From an uncultured bacterium (GTDB lineage: Bacteria > Bacteroidota > Rhodothermia > Rhodothermales > UBA10348): a stretch of DNA of 64,000 bases. Each line of letters starts with the position of its first letter. The stretch's first letter is position 1. Made by a program: the position numbers and the translations under genes. Below the pieces are notes generated by a model. The model was given only the letters and a program-made list of their open reading frames with translations, was not told where the DNA came from and made no database searches. The stretch is taken from NCBI GenBank assembly GCA_943788505.1, contig CALSQR010000001.1:558001-622000 (forward strand). Reading direction: 5' to 3'. Below, piece after piece: positions 38,275 through 48,500 of the stretch.

Positions 38275-39344
38275 TGTCTACACTGAATTCCATCGATCAG
38301 AAGATGAACGTTCTCCTGCCTAGTATCCTTTGCCTTTTGTTAGTCCTTCCGTCTAGCGCTCAAAGCCTGAAAGACGGCGGCGAGACGGAAACGATCACAA
38401 AAGTAGGCACGACTGCGGCTCAATTCCTGAAAATTGGGGTTGGCGCCCGTGCCGTAGGTATGGGAGGCAGTTTCGTGGCAGAAGCAAACGACCTCTCTGC
38501 CCTTTATTGGAACCCTGCAGGCCTCTCGAAAATCCGAGGTGGGGCGGTTCAGTTCTCTACGACCCAATACCTAGCGGATATCAGCTATAGCTACGCTGCC
38601 GTTGGATTTAATCTGGGTGGTATGGGGACCATGGCAGCCAGCCTACTGTACCTTGATTCGGGTGATATGGAGGTCCGAACAGTCAATGAACCCGGCGGGA
38701 CGGGTGAGAAGTTCAGCAAGCAGGATATGGCTCTGCAGGTTTCGTACGCCCGTTCGCTCACGGATCGATTCTCCATTGGTACGACCGTGAAGTACATCCG
38801 CGAAAAGATCTGGCACAGCACAGCCTCTGCCACGGCCTTCGATATCGGGATTCTCTTCACTACGCCCTACGAAGACCTGAGGCTTGGGGCATCCATGTCG
38901 AACTTCGGTCCAAAGATGCAGATGACAGGACGAGACATCATTTTCGCGATTGATCCAACGGTCAATCAGGAGGGTACTGTTGAAATCGTCAACTCGGAAT
39001 ACCTTCTGGACAGCTACCCACTTCCGCTCATGTTCCGTGTTGGACTTGCATGGGACGCTATCGATACGGCGGATCACAGAGTGGTTCTGACTACAGATGC
39101 CGCCCACCCGAACGACAATAGTGAGTACGTTAATACTGGCGCTGAGTACTCCTTTCGCGATCTTTTAGCGCTCAGAGCAGGATATCGGAATGCTTTCGAG
39201 AAGGATGGCGAACAGGGCTTGACGTGGGGCGCAGGCCTCAATTTCCGAATCGACCGCTCCACACGTGCGAGCTTTGACTATGCGTACGCAGACTTCGGTC
39301 GTCTGGAACAGACCCATTGGTATTCCTTTAACCTGATGTTCTAA
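38271..39344 (+). CDS. PorV/PorQ-family outer-membrane protein
   Basis: A 357-residue beta-barrel protein of the PorV/PorQ (FadL-like) family. The start is the ATG at 38271, which overlaps the preceding TGA as ATGA; the longer frame from 38166 lies inside the upstream gene. Signal peptide: 'LLPSILCLLLVLPSSAQ'. The family signature is 'FLKIGVGARAVGMGGSFVAE' followed by 'NDLSALYWNPAGLSKIRGG'. The barrel ends 'WYSFNLMF' with terminal Phe. In T9SS, PorV is the shuttle that carries folded cargo from translocon to attachment complex. Coupling to a T9SS cargo gene makes a cargo-dedicated paralogue plausible. Confidence 0.92.
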   Translation: MMSTLNSIDQKMNVLLPSILCLLLVLPSSAQSLKDGGETETITKVGTTAAQFLKIGVGARAVGMGGSFVAEANDLSALYWNPAGLSKIRGGAVQFSTTQYLADISYSYAAVGFNLGGMGTMAASLLYLDSGDMEVRTVNEPGGTGEKFSKQDMALQVSYARSLTDRFSIGTTVKYIREKIWHSTASATAFDIGILFTTPYEDLRLGASMSNFGPKMQMTGRDIIFAIDPTVNQEGTVEIVNSEYLLDSYPLPLMFRVGLAWDAIDTADHRVVLTTDAAHPNDNSEYVNTGAEYSFRDLLALRAGYRNAFEKDGEQGLTWGAGLNFRIDRSTRASFDYAYADFGRLEQTHWYSFNLMF

Positions 39345-39392
39345 AGCGTACCGTGAATAGCGGTCAGAATACTAGGCCCTTAACAGGTACCA

Positions 39393-41036
39393 ATGCACAT
39401 GGCGGATGTTGTGAAGATGAGAAGGCTGTCCTTGACAGCGATGTTAGTAGTAGTTCTTTTGAGCGCGCCAGCCTCCCAGGGTCAGGCCTTGGGTGACTTG
39501 GTCGATATTGCCGCTCCGTTTGTGCGCACAGATTTACAGGTCGCTGGTAAGCAACTGACCGTTGGGGTCCGCGGCTTCCTTCCTCCTGGCGTGTTCAATG
39601 GTCTCGCTGTTGAGGTTGGGTATTCAGATACCAATCTGGCCGCAGAGATCCGGTTTGGAGATTCAGAGCCGTGGCAACGCATGCATATAGTCACTTCTGC
39701 CACTGGAGGAACGGCCGTTGCAGGATATAGACAGGACGGCCAATTCGAATCATCGTTGTACGAAGTTCGGGTCATGGGACAATCCGGCGGAACGCTGACG
39801 ATCAGGGATGTGGGCGTTTTCAATGCGCAACCAGAGTCAGAATCACGTCCTTTGTTAGACGTGGAACCTCTAATTGGTGCAAAAAGTGGCACAATTATCC
39901 CTCCCGCCCTAATTACTCGCGCTCAGTGGAGTGCACAAGCGTTTCGGGGCACACCCTCCAATCTTGCTAGGCCAGGGTATGAATACATGACCTGGCATCA
40001 CGCTGCTGGATATTCTGCTGAAACGCTGGACGAAGGGAAGGCTCAAATGCGGGCCATGCAGGATTTGCACCAAAACATTAGGGGCTGGTCTGATATTGGA
40101 TACCAGTTTGCCATCGACCGTGGAGGTCGCCTCTATCAAGGCCGTCCTTTCATGGACAACAGCACTTCCTTGTCTCAGGTGCCCATTCTGGCAATGGGGG
40201 CGCATGCCGGCGGAGCCAATACAGGCAACGTTGGTGTGGTGATCATGGGATGCTACCATCCTCCTGAAGGCGCCTACTGCGAACAAGAAATCACACCGAA
40301 AGCCTTCGCCACCTACATAAATCTGTTTGCATTCTTGAGCGAACGCTATGGCGTTGAGCCCGAACGTATTCGAGGTCATCGGGATTTCGGGCAAACCGCT
40401 TGTCCTGGGGATAATAATTATGTTCTGATCCCTGAGCTGATATCGCGAGTATCCACTGTTCTCGTTACTGGCAATGAACCATTAGGTGAAGCCACGATCT
40501 CAGGGACGGTTGATGATACTGGAGTCGTCACCTTTTCCTGGGCAGTCAATTCGGATTTTGGTATTGAAAGTCTGCAAATCGAGCGAATTACAGCGGATGG
40601 GACAACAGTCTTGAATCTTGACCCAGCAGCTATTTCTACCTTCACGGATAGATCTCTCGCTGGCCTGCAGTCAGCAACGTATTTGCTGATTGCAACAGCC
40701 GCTGACGGTCGGCGCCAGGAACTAGCCCGCCTAGAACTTGACATCGAAAACCCAGATTCATTCGTGTTATCTAGTGCCTTTCCGAATCCGACCTCAGACC
40801 GGTTCGAAGTACGATACTTCTTATCAGCAGAGGGATTCGTGACCTTGTCCATGCATGATTCCATGGGTCGAGAAGTCCTGAAGCATCCATCTGAATTCCA
40901 GGACGCAGACGAGTGGTACACGCAGCGTATCGACGTGGATAGACTCGCAGCTGGCGTCTACTTCGTACGGCTCCATATTGAGAGCTTTGGAGGCACTTCC
41001 TTCGACAAGACCATTCCCTTGGTCATCGTGCGATAA
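39393..41036 (+). CDS. Secreted N-acetylmuramoyl-L-alanine amidase (PGRP type) with T9SS sorting domain
   Basis: A 547-residue protein. The signal peptide begins near the second ATG at 39417 (MRRLSLTAMLVVVLLSAPAS), which may be the real start; 39393 adds 8 residues. Residues ~25-150 are a beta-rich N-terminal domain of unknown type. Residues ~170-350 form an Amidase_2/PGRP domain: 'ITRAQWSAQAFRG', zinc His in 'MTWHHAAGYS', 'GWSDIGYQFAIDRGGRLYQG', 'GAHAGGANTGNVGVVIMG', and His/Cys in 'GHRDFGQTACPGDN'. A fibronectin-like segment precedes the T9SS signal ('SSAFPNPTSDRFEVRYFLS', 'LAAGVYFVRLHIESFGG'). It would cut the peptide stem from peptidoglycan, outside the cell if T9SS-exported. Confidence 0.92.
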   Translation: MHMADVVKMRRLSLTAMLVVVLLSAPASQGQALGDLVDIAAPFVRTDLQVAGKQLTVGVRGFLPPGVFNGLAVEVGYSDTNLAAEIRFGDSEPWQRMHIVTSATGGTAVAGYRQDGQFESSLYEVRVMGQSGGTLTIRDVGVFNAQPESESRPLLDVEPLIGAKSGTIIPPALITRAQWSAQAFRGTPSNLARPGYEYMTWHHAAGYSAETLDEGKAQMRAMQDLHQNIRGWSDIGYQFAIDRGGRLYQGRPFMDNSTSLSQVPILAMGAHAGGANTGNVGVVIMGCYHPPEGAYCEQEITPKAFATYINLFAFLSERYGVEPERIRGHRDFGQTACPGDNNYVLIPELISRVSTVLVTGNEPLGEATISGTVDDTGVVTFSWAVNSDFGIESLQIERITADGTTVLNLDPAAISTFTDRSLAGLQSATYLLIATAADGRRQELARLELDIENPDSFVLSSAFPNPTSDRFEVRYFLSAEGFVTLSMHDSMGREVLKHPSEFQDADEWYTQRIDVDRLAAGVYFVRLHIESFGGTSFDKTIPLVIVR

Positions 41037-41440
41037 GGGTCTAGGCGCCTCCCGGGGACGTCCCAGCGCCCCTTGCCCTCACTTCAGCTCGCCGGTTCCA
41101 ACTGGATGACAAAAGCATGCCCGGGCTCCGTTAGGAGTCCGGGCAGCTTCACCCAGAACCAATCATCACTGAGAGGTGATGCGCCGACTCGATCACGGCA
41201 CTTGCCTGCGTCGATCGGCTTCGAAGGTCATTGTACCCCAAAGACAAAGAGTGAGTTGTAGGTGTTTTTTCGAACGCTCTGTAATGTGATGCCCTACTAA
41301 CGTTTGAACGCTTATGAATTGCCTTGATTGGTCGATAAGGAAGAAGAAGGGTAGCGTTCCCTCCTGCTTACCTATTTGTAGCAGGTGGGTTTGTCCCCGA
41401 ACTGAATTATATCAGACCCACCTTAACTCGCTCCTACACA
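41037..41440. other. 404-nt gene-free region between amidase and UDP-glucuronate decarboxylase-like genes
   Basis: No credible gene. It holds a strong hairpin at 41119-41146 (12-bp stem with one G-U, GTTA loop), a smaller one CATCAC-N6-GTGATG at 41164-41181, and a leader-like hairpin AGGTGGGTTTG (41383-41393) with CAGACCCACCT (41413-41423), 17 nt before the next ATG. The first probably ends the amidase transcript although no T-tract follows. No tRNA-like cloverleaf was found. Confidence 0.5.
41119..41146. terminator. Hairpin downstream of the amidase gene
   Basis: TGCCCGGGCTCC (41119-41130), loop GTTA, GGAGTCCGGGCA (41135-41146): a 12-bp stem with one G-U pair. There is no T-run, so termination is likely but not proven. 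Confidence 0.4.
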
Positions 41441-42538
41441 ATGGCCTCGTCCAAACCACAGACCCTCATCGCGGGTGGTGCCGGCTTTCTCGGCTCCCAC
41501 TTATGCGATCGGTTTATTCGCGATGGTCACCACGTTACCTGCGTTGATAACCTTCTTACGGGCCGCCTAGAAAACGTCGACCACCTTCTCGGCGACCCTG
41601 ATTTCACGTTTGTGCATCGGGATATATCAACGTCTACCGATTTGGGAACGGGTTATGACTTCATTCTGAACTTCGCCTGCCCAGCCTCTCCAATCGATTA
41701 CTTAAGGTATCCCTTGGAAACCCTTGATGTCGGTTCGCTTGGAATGAGGAACCTGCTTGGTATAGCTAAAGCATCCAATGCCCGGATCTTACAAGCATCT
41801 ACCAGCGAAGTATATGGCGACCCGTTGGTACATCCTCAGGACGAATCGTACTGGGGTCATGTCAATCCAATAGGACCGCGAAGCGTGTATGATGAATCCA
41901 AACGCTTTGCAGAGGCCATAATGGCATCTTACCACCGGGAATTCGGTCTTGAGACTCGCATTGCCCGAATCTTCAATACGTATGGAACTCGGATGCGTCT
42001 CGATGACGGCCGAGTCCTACCAACGTTCATAAAGCAGGCATTGTGTGATGAACCCATTTCGATTTTTGGAGACGGGTCTCAGACTCGACCATTCTGCTAC
42101 GTAGACGACCTGGTCGAAGGAATTGTCCGGCTCCTCTACTCTGATGAATCTGATCCAGTCAACATTGGGAATCCAGAAGAGATCACCATTGGTGAGTTTG
42201 CTGAGGAAGTGGTCAAACTTACGGGCAGCCGTAGTTCCATAACGTATCTCCCGTTGCCGGAAGACGACCCCAAAGTTCGCAAACCAGATATCACAAAGGC
42301 TCGTGTGATTCTAGGCTGGTCGCCGGCTACGAATCGAACAGATGGAGTAGCCTCAACGCTCGACTATTTCTTTGATGAGGTTTCTCGTCTTGGAATCGCG
42401 CCCATTAATCGTCGCCCTATCCAACGGCCTTTTGGTCGCGCTGGCAATCGCAGTGCAATTCAACGACGGCGTAGTCAGGGCCGCCTATTTCGCAATCGCG
42501 CTGGGAAAAACAAACGTATTTCGGACCCAAGGACATGA
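41441..42538 (+). CDS. UDP-glucuronate decarboxylase-like NAD-dependent epimerase/dehydratase with aberrant C-terminus
   Basis: A 365-residue extended SDR protein. It has the NAD-binding '[16 protein letters not shown]' (GxxGxxG), '[19 protein letters not shown]' (a hallmark of UDP-glucuronate decarboxylase/UXS), '[16 protein letters not shown]' and the catalytic YxxxK in '[12 protein letters not shown]'. '[20 protein letters not shown]' is also typical. It would make UDP-xylose from UDP-glucuronate for surface polysaccharide. The family-like part ends around residue 315 ('[13 protein letters not shown]'). The last ~47 residues (very Arg-rich) read out of frame through remains of a sugar-transferase gene, suggesting loss of the native stop codon. 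Confidence 0.88.
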   Translation: MASSKPQTLIAGGAGFLGSHLCDRFIRDGHHVTCVDNLLTGRLENVDHLLGDPDFTFVHRDISTSTDLGTGYDFILNFACPASPIDYLRYPLETLDVGSLGMRNLLGIAKASNARILQASTSEVYGDPLVHPQDESYWGHVNPIGPRSVYDESKRFAEAIMASYHREFGLETRIARIFNTYGTRMRLDDGRVLPTFIKQALCDEPISIFGDGSQTRPFCYVDDLVEGIVRLLYSDESDPVNIGNPEEITIGEFAEEVVKLTGSRSSITYLPLPEDDPKVRKPDITKARVILGWSPATNRTDGVASTLDYFFDEVSRLGIAPINRRPIQRPFGRAGNRSAIQRRRSQGRLFRNRAGKNKRISDPRT

Positions 42539-42813
42539 ACTGGTTAAACAAATCCGATTCTGGACATCAAGCAGCTGGTCCCTCCCGCCGGGAGACCGAT
42601 GGCCAGCGTACGCCCTCTGATCGGCTGACCAGCCGCCAAGGACGTCGTCCGGGTATGACAGGTTTATGGCAGGTATCTGGACGGTCGGACACTGGAACCG
42701 ACGGTATGGAGCAGTTTGACTCCTACTATGTCCGTAATTGGTCAATTTGGCTGGACATCGTCGTGATAACAAGAACATTGAGTGCCGTAATGAAGTCCTC
42801 AGGTGCCTACTAA
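42400..42813 (+). pseudogene. Decayed sugar transferase (polyprenyl glycosylphosphotransferase) remnant
   Basis: The frame from about 42560 to the TAA at 42811-42813 encodes a clear bacterial sugar-transferase C-terminus: 'GRRPGMTGLWQVSGRSD', then 'FDSYYVRNWSIWLDIVVITR' and a final GAY. A different frame just upstream (about 42405-42550) reads '[14 protein letters not shown]' and 'GKTNVFR', which resembles the start of the same domain (LLxxALAIKLxDGG...GKxGxxF). The conserved middle (GPRP block) is missing. Frameshift plus internal deletion of roughly 60-80 codons is the simplest reading. The identity of the upstream piece is less certain than that of the downstream one. Confidence 0.7.
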
Positions 42814-43001
42814 GGCGAAGTGGAACTTGCCAGGCCAGTCAGGATAGACCGGCTACACCCGTTTTAGAATTTCCTAGTACAAATTCGGGTTTTCGATGGG
42901 TGCGTTGGTCAGAAACAATGCAACTCCTATCTTTCATGTGAGGGCCTCCCGCCGGGCCCAGTCGTACCCCTTTTCGACAATTCGGCAAGTCAGAAAACTT
43001 C

Positions 43002-44192
43002 ATGAGTCAGGCAAAAGACGCATCTAAGCGTTCCTGGTCCCTTGATTGGACCAACGTTCTCTTCCTTTCAGGATATCACCTTCTCCTTTTTATTCTCCTG
43101 CCCATCTACATCATCAACTATGATGCATCCGCATCGTTGATATGGAGTACGGTAGCTCTTTGGTGCCTATGTCTTTTGGCCATCACTATGGGCTACCATA
43201 GACTTTATGCGCACGTGACATACAAAACGCACCCTGCCATTGAAGCCTTTTTGAGCTTTTGGGGCACGGTTGCTACTGAGGGCAGCATTTTTTCTTGGTC
43301 TCACGATCACCGCATCCACCATCGCCATGTGGATACAGATCTCGATCCGTACAGTGCACCTCAAGGATTCTGGCATTCACACATGCTTTGGATGTTCAAG
43401 ACGCGTCCTGAAATCAACCCTCGCGTGATTCATGACCTCTGGGAACGCCCTGCTTTGCAATTCCAGCACAAGCATTACGCCGTCATAATGGTCGTTGTTA
43501 ACACCATGGTTTGGGGCGCACTTTGGGCAATCACGGGTGATCCACTGGGGTCGTTTGTGATTGGAACGCTACTACGCATGTTCTTTGTACATCACTGTAC
43601 ATGGTTTATCAATTCGCTCGCCCACATTTGGGGCTCGCAGCCATTTAGCACCGAACATACAGCCGTCAATAATTTTCTCCTCTCCATCCTCACTTTTGGA
43701 GAAGGGTATCACAACTATCACCATACGTTTGCTGGTGATTATCGCAATGGCGTTCGCTGGTATCAGTTCGATCCAGCTAAAATTGTTATTTGGTCACTCA
43801 GTAAGATTGGACTGGCCTACGACTTGAAGAAGGTGAATCACCTCACGATCAAACGCAGATTGGTAGCCGCAGATCGACACCTCATGTTGGAACGGATCGA
43901 GGAACTGAAGCACCGTATTGATTACGACAGTTGGAGTGCGCGTGTCGAGGAAGCAGCCGAATCCCTGACAGCCAACCTTAACGGACTGAAGACAACCTCA
44001 GATAAAATTCAGCGACTGAAGGATGAGAAAATCCAGCAGATGAAAACAGCTCGTGACGAGGAGCTTGAATTATTGCATCAGAGGTTCGACGAGCTCAAAA
44101 AGAACGTAACGGACGAGATGGATGCTTGGAAAGCCATGGTTCACCTCATCTTGGAAAGCCCAGAATCTCGCTTGACTTCGTTAGCGGCCTAA
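43002..44192 (+). CDS. Membrane fatty-acid (delta-9-type acyl-CoA) desaturase with coiled-coil tail
   Basis: A 396-residue diiron membrane desaturase. Histidine boxes are complete: HRLYAH, HRIHHRH and HNYHH (in 'GEGYHNYHHTFAGDYRNG'), in the order and spacing of stearoyl-CoA/acyl-lipid delta-9 desaturases. Two hydrophobic pairs lie around 20-75 and 155-205. It introduces double bonds into membrane fatty acids using O2 and electron donors. The last ~100 residues ('LMLERIEELKHRI', 'SDKIQRLKDEKIQQMKTARD', 'ELLHQRFDELKKNV') are charged and heptad-like, an extension the core enzymes lack. It is a single gene. Confidence 0.93.
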   Translation: MSQAKDASKRSWSLDWTNVLFLSGYHLLLFILLPIYIINYDASASLIWSTVALWCLCLLAITMGYHRLYAHVTYKTHPAIEAFLSFWGTVATEGSIFSWSHDHRIHHRHVDTDLDPYSAPQGFWHSHMLWMFKTRPEINPRVIHDLWERPALQFQHKHYAVIMVVVNTMVWGALWAITGDPLGSFVIGTLLRMFFVHHCTWFINSLAHIWGSQPFSTEHTAVNNFLLSILTFGEGYHNYHHTFAGDYRNGVRWYQFDPAKIVIWSLSKIGLAYDLKKVNHLTIKRRLVAADRHLMLERIEELKHRIDYDSWSARVEEAAESLTANLNGLKTTSDKIQRLKDEKIQQMKTARDEELELLHQRFDELKKNVTDEMDAWKAMVHLILESPESRLTSLAA

Positions 44193-44221
44193 GTGTAATC
44201 AGGATCTATTGAGAACGAGCA

Positions 44222-45565
44222 CTAGGCCTCGTCCGAAGAACCAAGCTCCAGCTGGCGAGGCGTTCCCTCGATTTGCTTCATTTCGGGTAGTTCACTAGAC
44301 GTGGAAGAACCCAACTCCTTGAACTTGCGAGCCGAAACGAGAACTCGGCTTTCCATCGAGGCTGCCGCCTTGTTGTAGCTTGTGACGGCTGAATTGAGGC
44401 CACGCCCGACTTTGTTGATGTGTTCGGAAAGAACACTTAGACGCTCATACAGCTCCTGCCCCAACCTAGAGATCTTCTGCGCATTCTCGGTTAGCTGTTC
44501 CTGGCGCCATCCATACGCAACAGCCTTCAACAACGTAATTAGGGTGGTTGGCGTGGCAATAACCACGTTGTTTTCCACTCCCTGTTCGATCAGCGTTGGG
44601 TCTATCTCCTGAGCAGCATAGTAGAAGGATTCACCGGGGAGAAACAGAACAACCATGTCTGGAGTGCTATCAAATTGATCCTGATAGGCTTTGGTCGAAA
44701 GTTGCCGAATGTGGATTTTGACCTGCTCGGCATGCTTGCGCATGAAACGTTCTCGTTCGTCTTCATCATCGGTCTCGATGGCGTCCAAATACGCAGAAAG
44801 CGGCGCCTTGGCATCGACTACGATGGTCTTTCCGCCGGCAAGATGAACGATCATATCCGGCCGCAACCTACCACTGTCGGAATGCACAGTATGCTGTTCC
44901 TCGAAGTCGCAGTGGTCAAGCATTCCAGCCATTTCAACGACACGTTTGAGCTGAATTTCACCCCATCGGCCTCTGACAGACGGCTTACGAAGGGCGTTTA
45001 CCAGATTTGCCGCTTCCTTTCGAATCGACTCCTGCGCAACAGATAGTCCTTTTACCTGCTCCGTTATTGAGGTATAGGCACGTTCCCTCTCCTTTTCGAC
45101 TTCCCGAACATGCTTTGAAACGTCTTCTAAGGTCTTGGACAACGGTGAAACGAGCTTTTCGAGCTCTAATTTTCGTTTCTCTTCCTTGGTATCGACGTCT
45201 TGGACCATCTTCTCGATTTGCGTCTTCGCAAGCTCCATGAAGCTTTTGCTATTCGAGTCGAGCGCTTTCCGCGAGAGCGCGTCGAACTGCTTCATCAACT
45301 CCTCTTGGGCCTGAATATGAGCCTCCTGCTTTTCAGCCCACCCCTTTATCTCCTGCTCTCTGGCAGCCCTTTCGGCAGCTAGATCGGCGCGCAGCGAGGA
45401 GTTGGTCTCGCGCAGTACCGCCATTTCAGCCGTTGCTTCCTCCCGAGCGCGCACCAGTTCCTCGCTGCGCGCCGCTAGTCCAGAAGCTTTTGCCTTGAGG
45501 ATAAGAAATACAATACCTGCTCCGATGAGCACTCCGACTGCGCCGGAAACGAATAGTTCAGTCAT
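44222..45565 (-). CDS. rmuC: DNA recombination protein RmuC
   Basis: A 447-residue RmuC-family protein. The start is the ATG at 45565, giving an N-terminal membrane anchor (FVSGAVGVLIGAGIVFLI); an upstream GTG frame to 45637 overlaps addA. Residues ~30-190 are coiled coil. The RmuC nuclease-fold domain includes 'RKPSVRGRWGEIQLKRVVEM', 'RLRPDMIVHLAGGKTIVVDA' and 'MVVLFLPGESFYYAAQEID'. RmuC limits inversions and DNA rearrangements in E. coli. It starts 14 nt after the addA stop, so it is likely the third gene of an addB-addA-rmuC operon. Confidence 0.94.
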   Translation of the reverse strand: MTELFVSGAVGVLIGAGIVFLILKAKASGLAARSEELVRAREEATAEMAVLRETNSSLRADLAAERAAREQEIKGWAEKQEAHIQAQEELMKQFDALSRKALDSNSKSFMELAKTQIEKMVQDVDTKEEKRKLELEKLVSPLSKTLEDVSKHVREVEKERERAYTSITEQVKGLSVAQESIRKEAANLVNALRKPSVRGRWGEIQLKRVVEMAGMLDHCDFEEQHTVHSDSGRLRPDMIVHLAGGKTIVVDAKAPLSAYLDAIETDDEDERERFMRKHAEQVKIHIRQLSTKAYQDQFDSTPDMVVLFLPGESFYYAAQEIDPTLIEQGVENNVVIATPTTLITLLKAVAYGWRQEQLTENAQKISRLGQELYERLSVLSEHINKVGRGLNSAVTSYNKAAASMESRVLVSARKFKELGSSTSSELPEMKQIEGTPRQLELGSSDEA

Positions 45566-45579
45566 CTTGATAGGCTCAA

Positions 45580-48500
45580 TCAATGGTTGACGGGTATCGC
45601 CCGCCCGAGTGCAGTTGACCAGATAATTCCCTTGCACGACTGGTCGTCAAAAAGAGACATCCAAGCGTCAACGTATGCTTCTATCTGAGAGGCATGACGC
45701 GTGATTAGGGTCTTTTCGTCTGCTGCATCCGATTTGTAGTCTACAATGGTCCAGCTGTCATCCGTTCGGAAGGCAAGGTCTACGATGCCCGAATAGAGTA
45801 CGTCTTCTCCCTCTTCGTCACGCTGAAGAGTGAATGGAACCTCCGTTAGTACTCGATCAGCATTTTTCAACGTCTGCCACACTTCCGACTCCACAAATTT
45901 TAGGAGTCCGATTTCGGCTACATTCTGTAGTGCTGAGCGCACAGTGCTATCCGCCGAAGACAGGACTGCTTGAACGATATCCTGAACATCCGTCTCTGAC
46001 ACGCTCTTCTTTCGATATGCAACAAGAGACTCGAACATCGTGTGCCATGCCGTTCCCACTTTGCGACCATCGGGACGAGACGACTGTTTGGGTCCTTCAT
46101 ACGAACTCTGGGCTTTCTCCAACTCGCCCTCCTCAGACTCACTTGGACGTAAAACTCTCCATGTACTCGTTTCAAGCGCCGAAATCCGGTCCAGCAGATC
46201 TCCTTCGGCATTTTCACGCGCCCAGTCAGTTGGTCGTTTGCGACGTCTGAACCCGGGCAACGTATCCGATGCGGTGGGAAGCACCTCTAGGGAGTCAACC
46301 TCCGCTGCCACTAATGCAGGGATGAGTTGATCCCATGTACCCTTTCCTTCTTCAGCATGAGTACAAACGATAAGTTGCTCAATGGCCCTTGTTGCTGCGA
46401 CATAAATCAGACGGTTTTCCTCGGCCTGCTCGTATCTTTTTTCCTCCAGGGCAGCTTGAACCCATCCAAAAGGCTCGAGCAGGCGCGTGCTGTATTGACC
46501 AACCGTTGACTTTACTACAGCTAATCCGTTCAGAGCAGGACCGTCCCGCCAAATATGACGGTCCGGCTTGTGATCCTTTTTGGCTATAACATCCGCTAAA
46601 ACAACTCGCTTTGCCTGTAACCCCTTGGCTCCGTGAATGGTCATAATCCTCACACTGTCTCTGAAGGGCACATTGTCCGAGAAAAGCTCTAGACTTCGCT
46701 CACCAGATTGATACCTAGCTATTTCCCGGACACAAGCAGGCATGTCCTTGCCTTCGCCTTGAAGCCTGGAAAAAAGCTCACCAATCATTTCCATCATTCC
46801 AACGGCAACATCTCCATCTGCGCGCTGCCTTAAAGCACCCTCTATTCCACTGTCAGCCAAAATCTTTTCCCAAAGAGTTAGCGGGGCGTATAGTCGAGTC
46901 CACTCTGCCCATTCCCTGAGCTTTAGAGAGGCGTTTCGCATGGACTCGGGAATGTCAGGATTTCCCACGGGAATCGTCAACCAAGCATTCCATGATCCTC
47001 CAGCGATGCGATATGCATGCAAATCCGCATCAGATACGCCGAACCACAGAGATGTCAATGTCGCAGCAAGGGATACATGGTCAGTTGGATCCACCAGACA
47101 CCGCAGCAGATTGTGAACGAGAGAAATGACATCTGACACCTCGTCTCCCTTCCCTCCTTCTAAGGCAACTGGGATACCTTCCTCACTAAGGATATTGAGG
47201 AAAGCTGGCACCCGCGAGTGTCCCCTGACCAAAATAAGCCAGTCTCCATATCCTACTTCAGCCTTTCCCGACGCTCCATCCACTGACTCGTGGATAATGG
47301 ATGCTATTGCACGTGCTTCGGCCACTGTGCGCGTCGTGGGCGCTCTTCCTGCTTGTTTACCGACGCACACCCTCCGGACTGCCTCGCCCTCGTGCAGCGT
47401 CCCTTTTGCGGGCTCTAATGGTTGCCAATTTGCTTGATATGGTGCCACATCCTCATCGAAGAGAGGTTTGATTGCTTCATTTACCCAAGCACACACCCGC
47501 TGATCCGACCGGAAATTTGCCGTAAGCTGGAGATGTCTGCCCCCCTTTTCGGAGAGTGCAGAACAAACAGCTGAAAATGCCTGGAAATCAGCCTTCCTAA
47601 ACCTGTAAACCGACTGCTTATCATCCCCAACAACGAAAAGCCTGCCGGGAAGTAAGTCGTTTTTTCGCCAGTCATCAGGATTCAAAGAGCTTGCGCACAG
47701 GTTGAACATCAAAGATGCCTGCACGGGGTCAGTATCCTGAAATTCATCGACTAAAACACGAGTAAAACGCTGCTGAAGCATCTCCCGTACTCGCTCATGA
47801 TCACGGACAATTCTATTCGCTTCCCTAAGTAAATCATCGTAGGTCAACCACCCCAACGAGAGGCGTTCGTCCCGATAGGCGTCTGTAAGAGAGGTGACAA
47901 ATCGAAGTGCTGCATCATGTAGCCAATGTTGCCACTGTTTCAGGGCAGGCTGTACCGTATCGATGACATACTCCAACAACGCCCCCCCAGCACAAAGGTC
48001 GTCTTCTCCGTCCCGAAGAGCGTAGGCTAGTGCTCCGCTTTCAGATGCCTTCTTTCCCCACTGCCGAACGGTTACGTTGAACGTTGGTGGGTCGGCCGTT
48101 TTTAGTGACGACACGATAATTTCCAGTACCTGGATTCGTTCAAGATCGGTAGTCACCGCAACAGGTTGAACCAATTGCCAAGCGCGTTCAATTGCCAACT
48201 GAAATGGCCCGGGCTTTCCAGTTTGTGGCAGAAGAGGGTAGATCTTCTTCATGCAATCAGCTATTGGCACAAAGACAGAGACCACCTCAGGACGCTCTAC
48301 TCCGCTCTGAGTGAAGGTCACACCTGCGTTTTTAATACACGTGTCAAACAGATGGAACAGAGCTTCATCAGGAATCTCCATTTCGCGTAGAAGCGCCAGA
48401 TCCAAGTCTCCCTCTTCCGTGCGTTCTCGGATAGAACGGTTCCAGAAAGTCTTTCGCAGTTTTTGCTCATCGGCATCGTCAACTTGCTCGAAATCCGGTG

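Noticed and set aside
41073-41261. 62-codon open frame in the gap after the amidase gene
   Set aside because: It crosses a strong hairpin and has no recognisable protein pattern.
42535-42813. Stand-alone 92-aa gene after the UDP-glucuronate decarboxylase-like gene
   Set aside because: Only the C-terminal piece of a sugar transferase; better read as part of a pseudogene.
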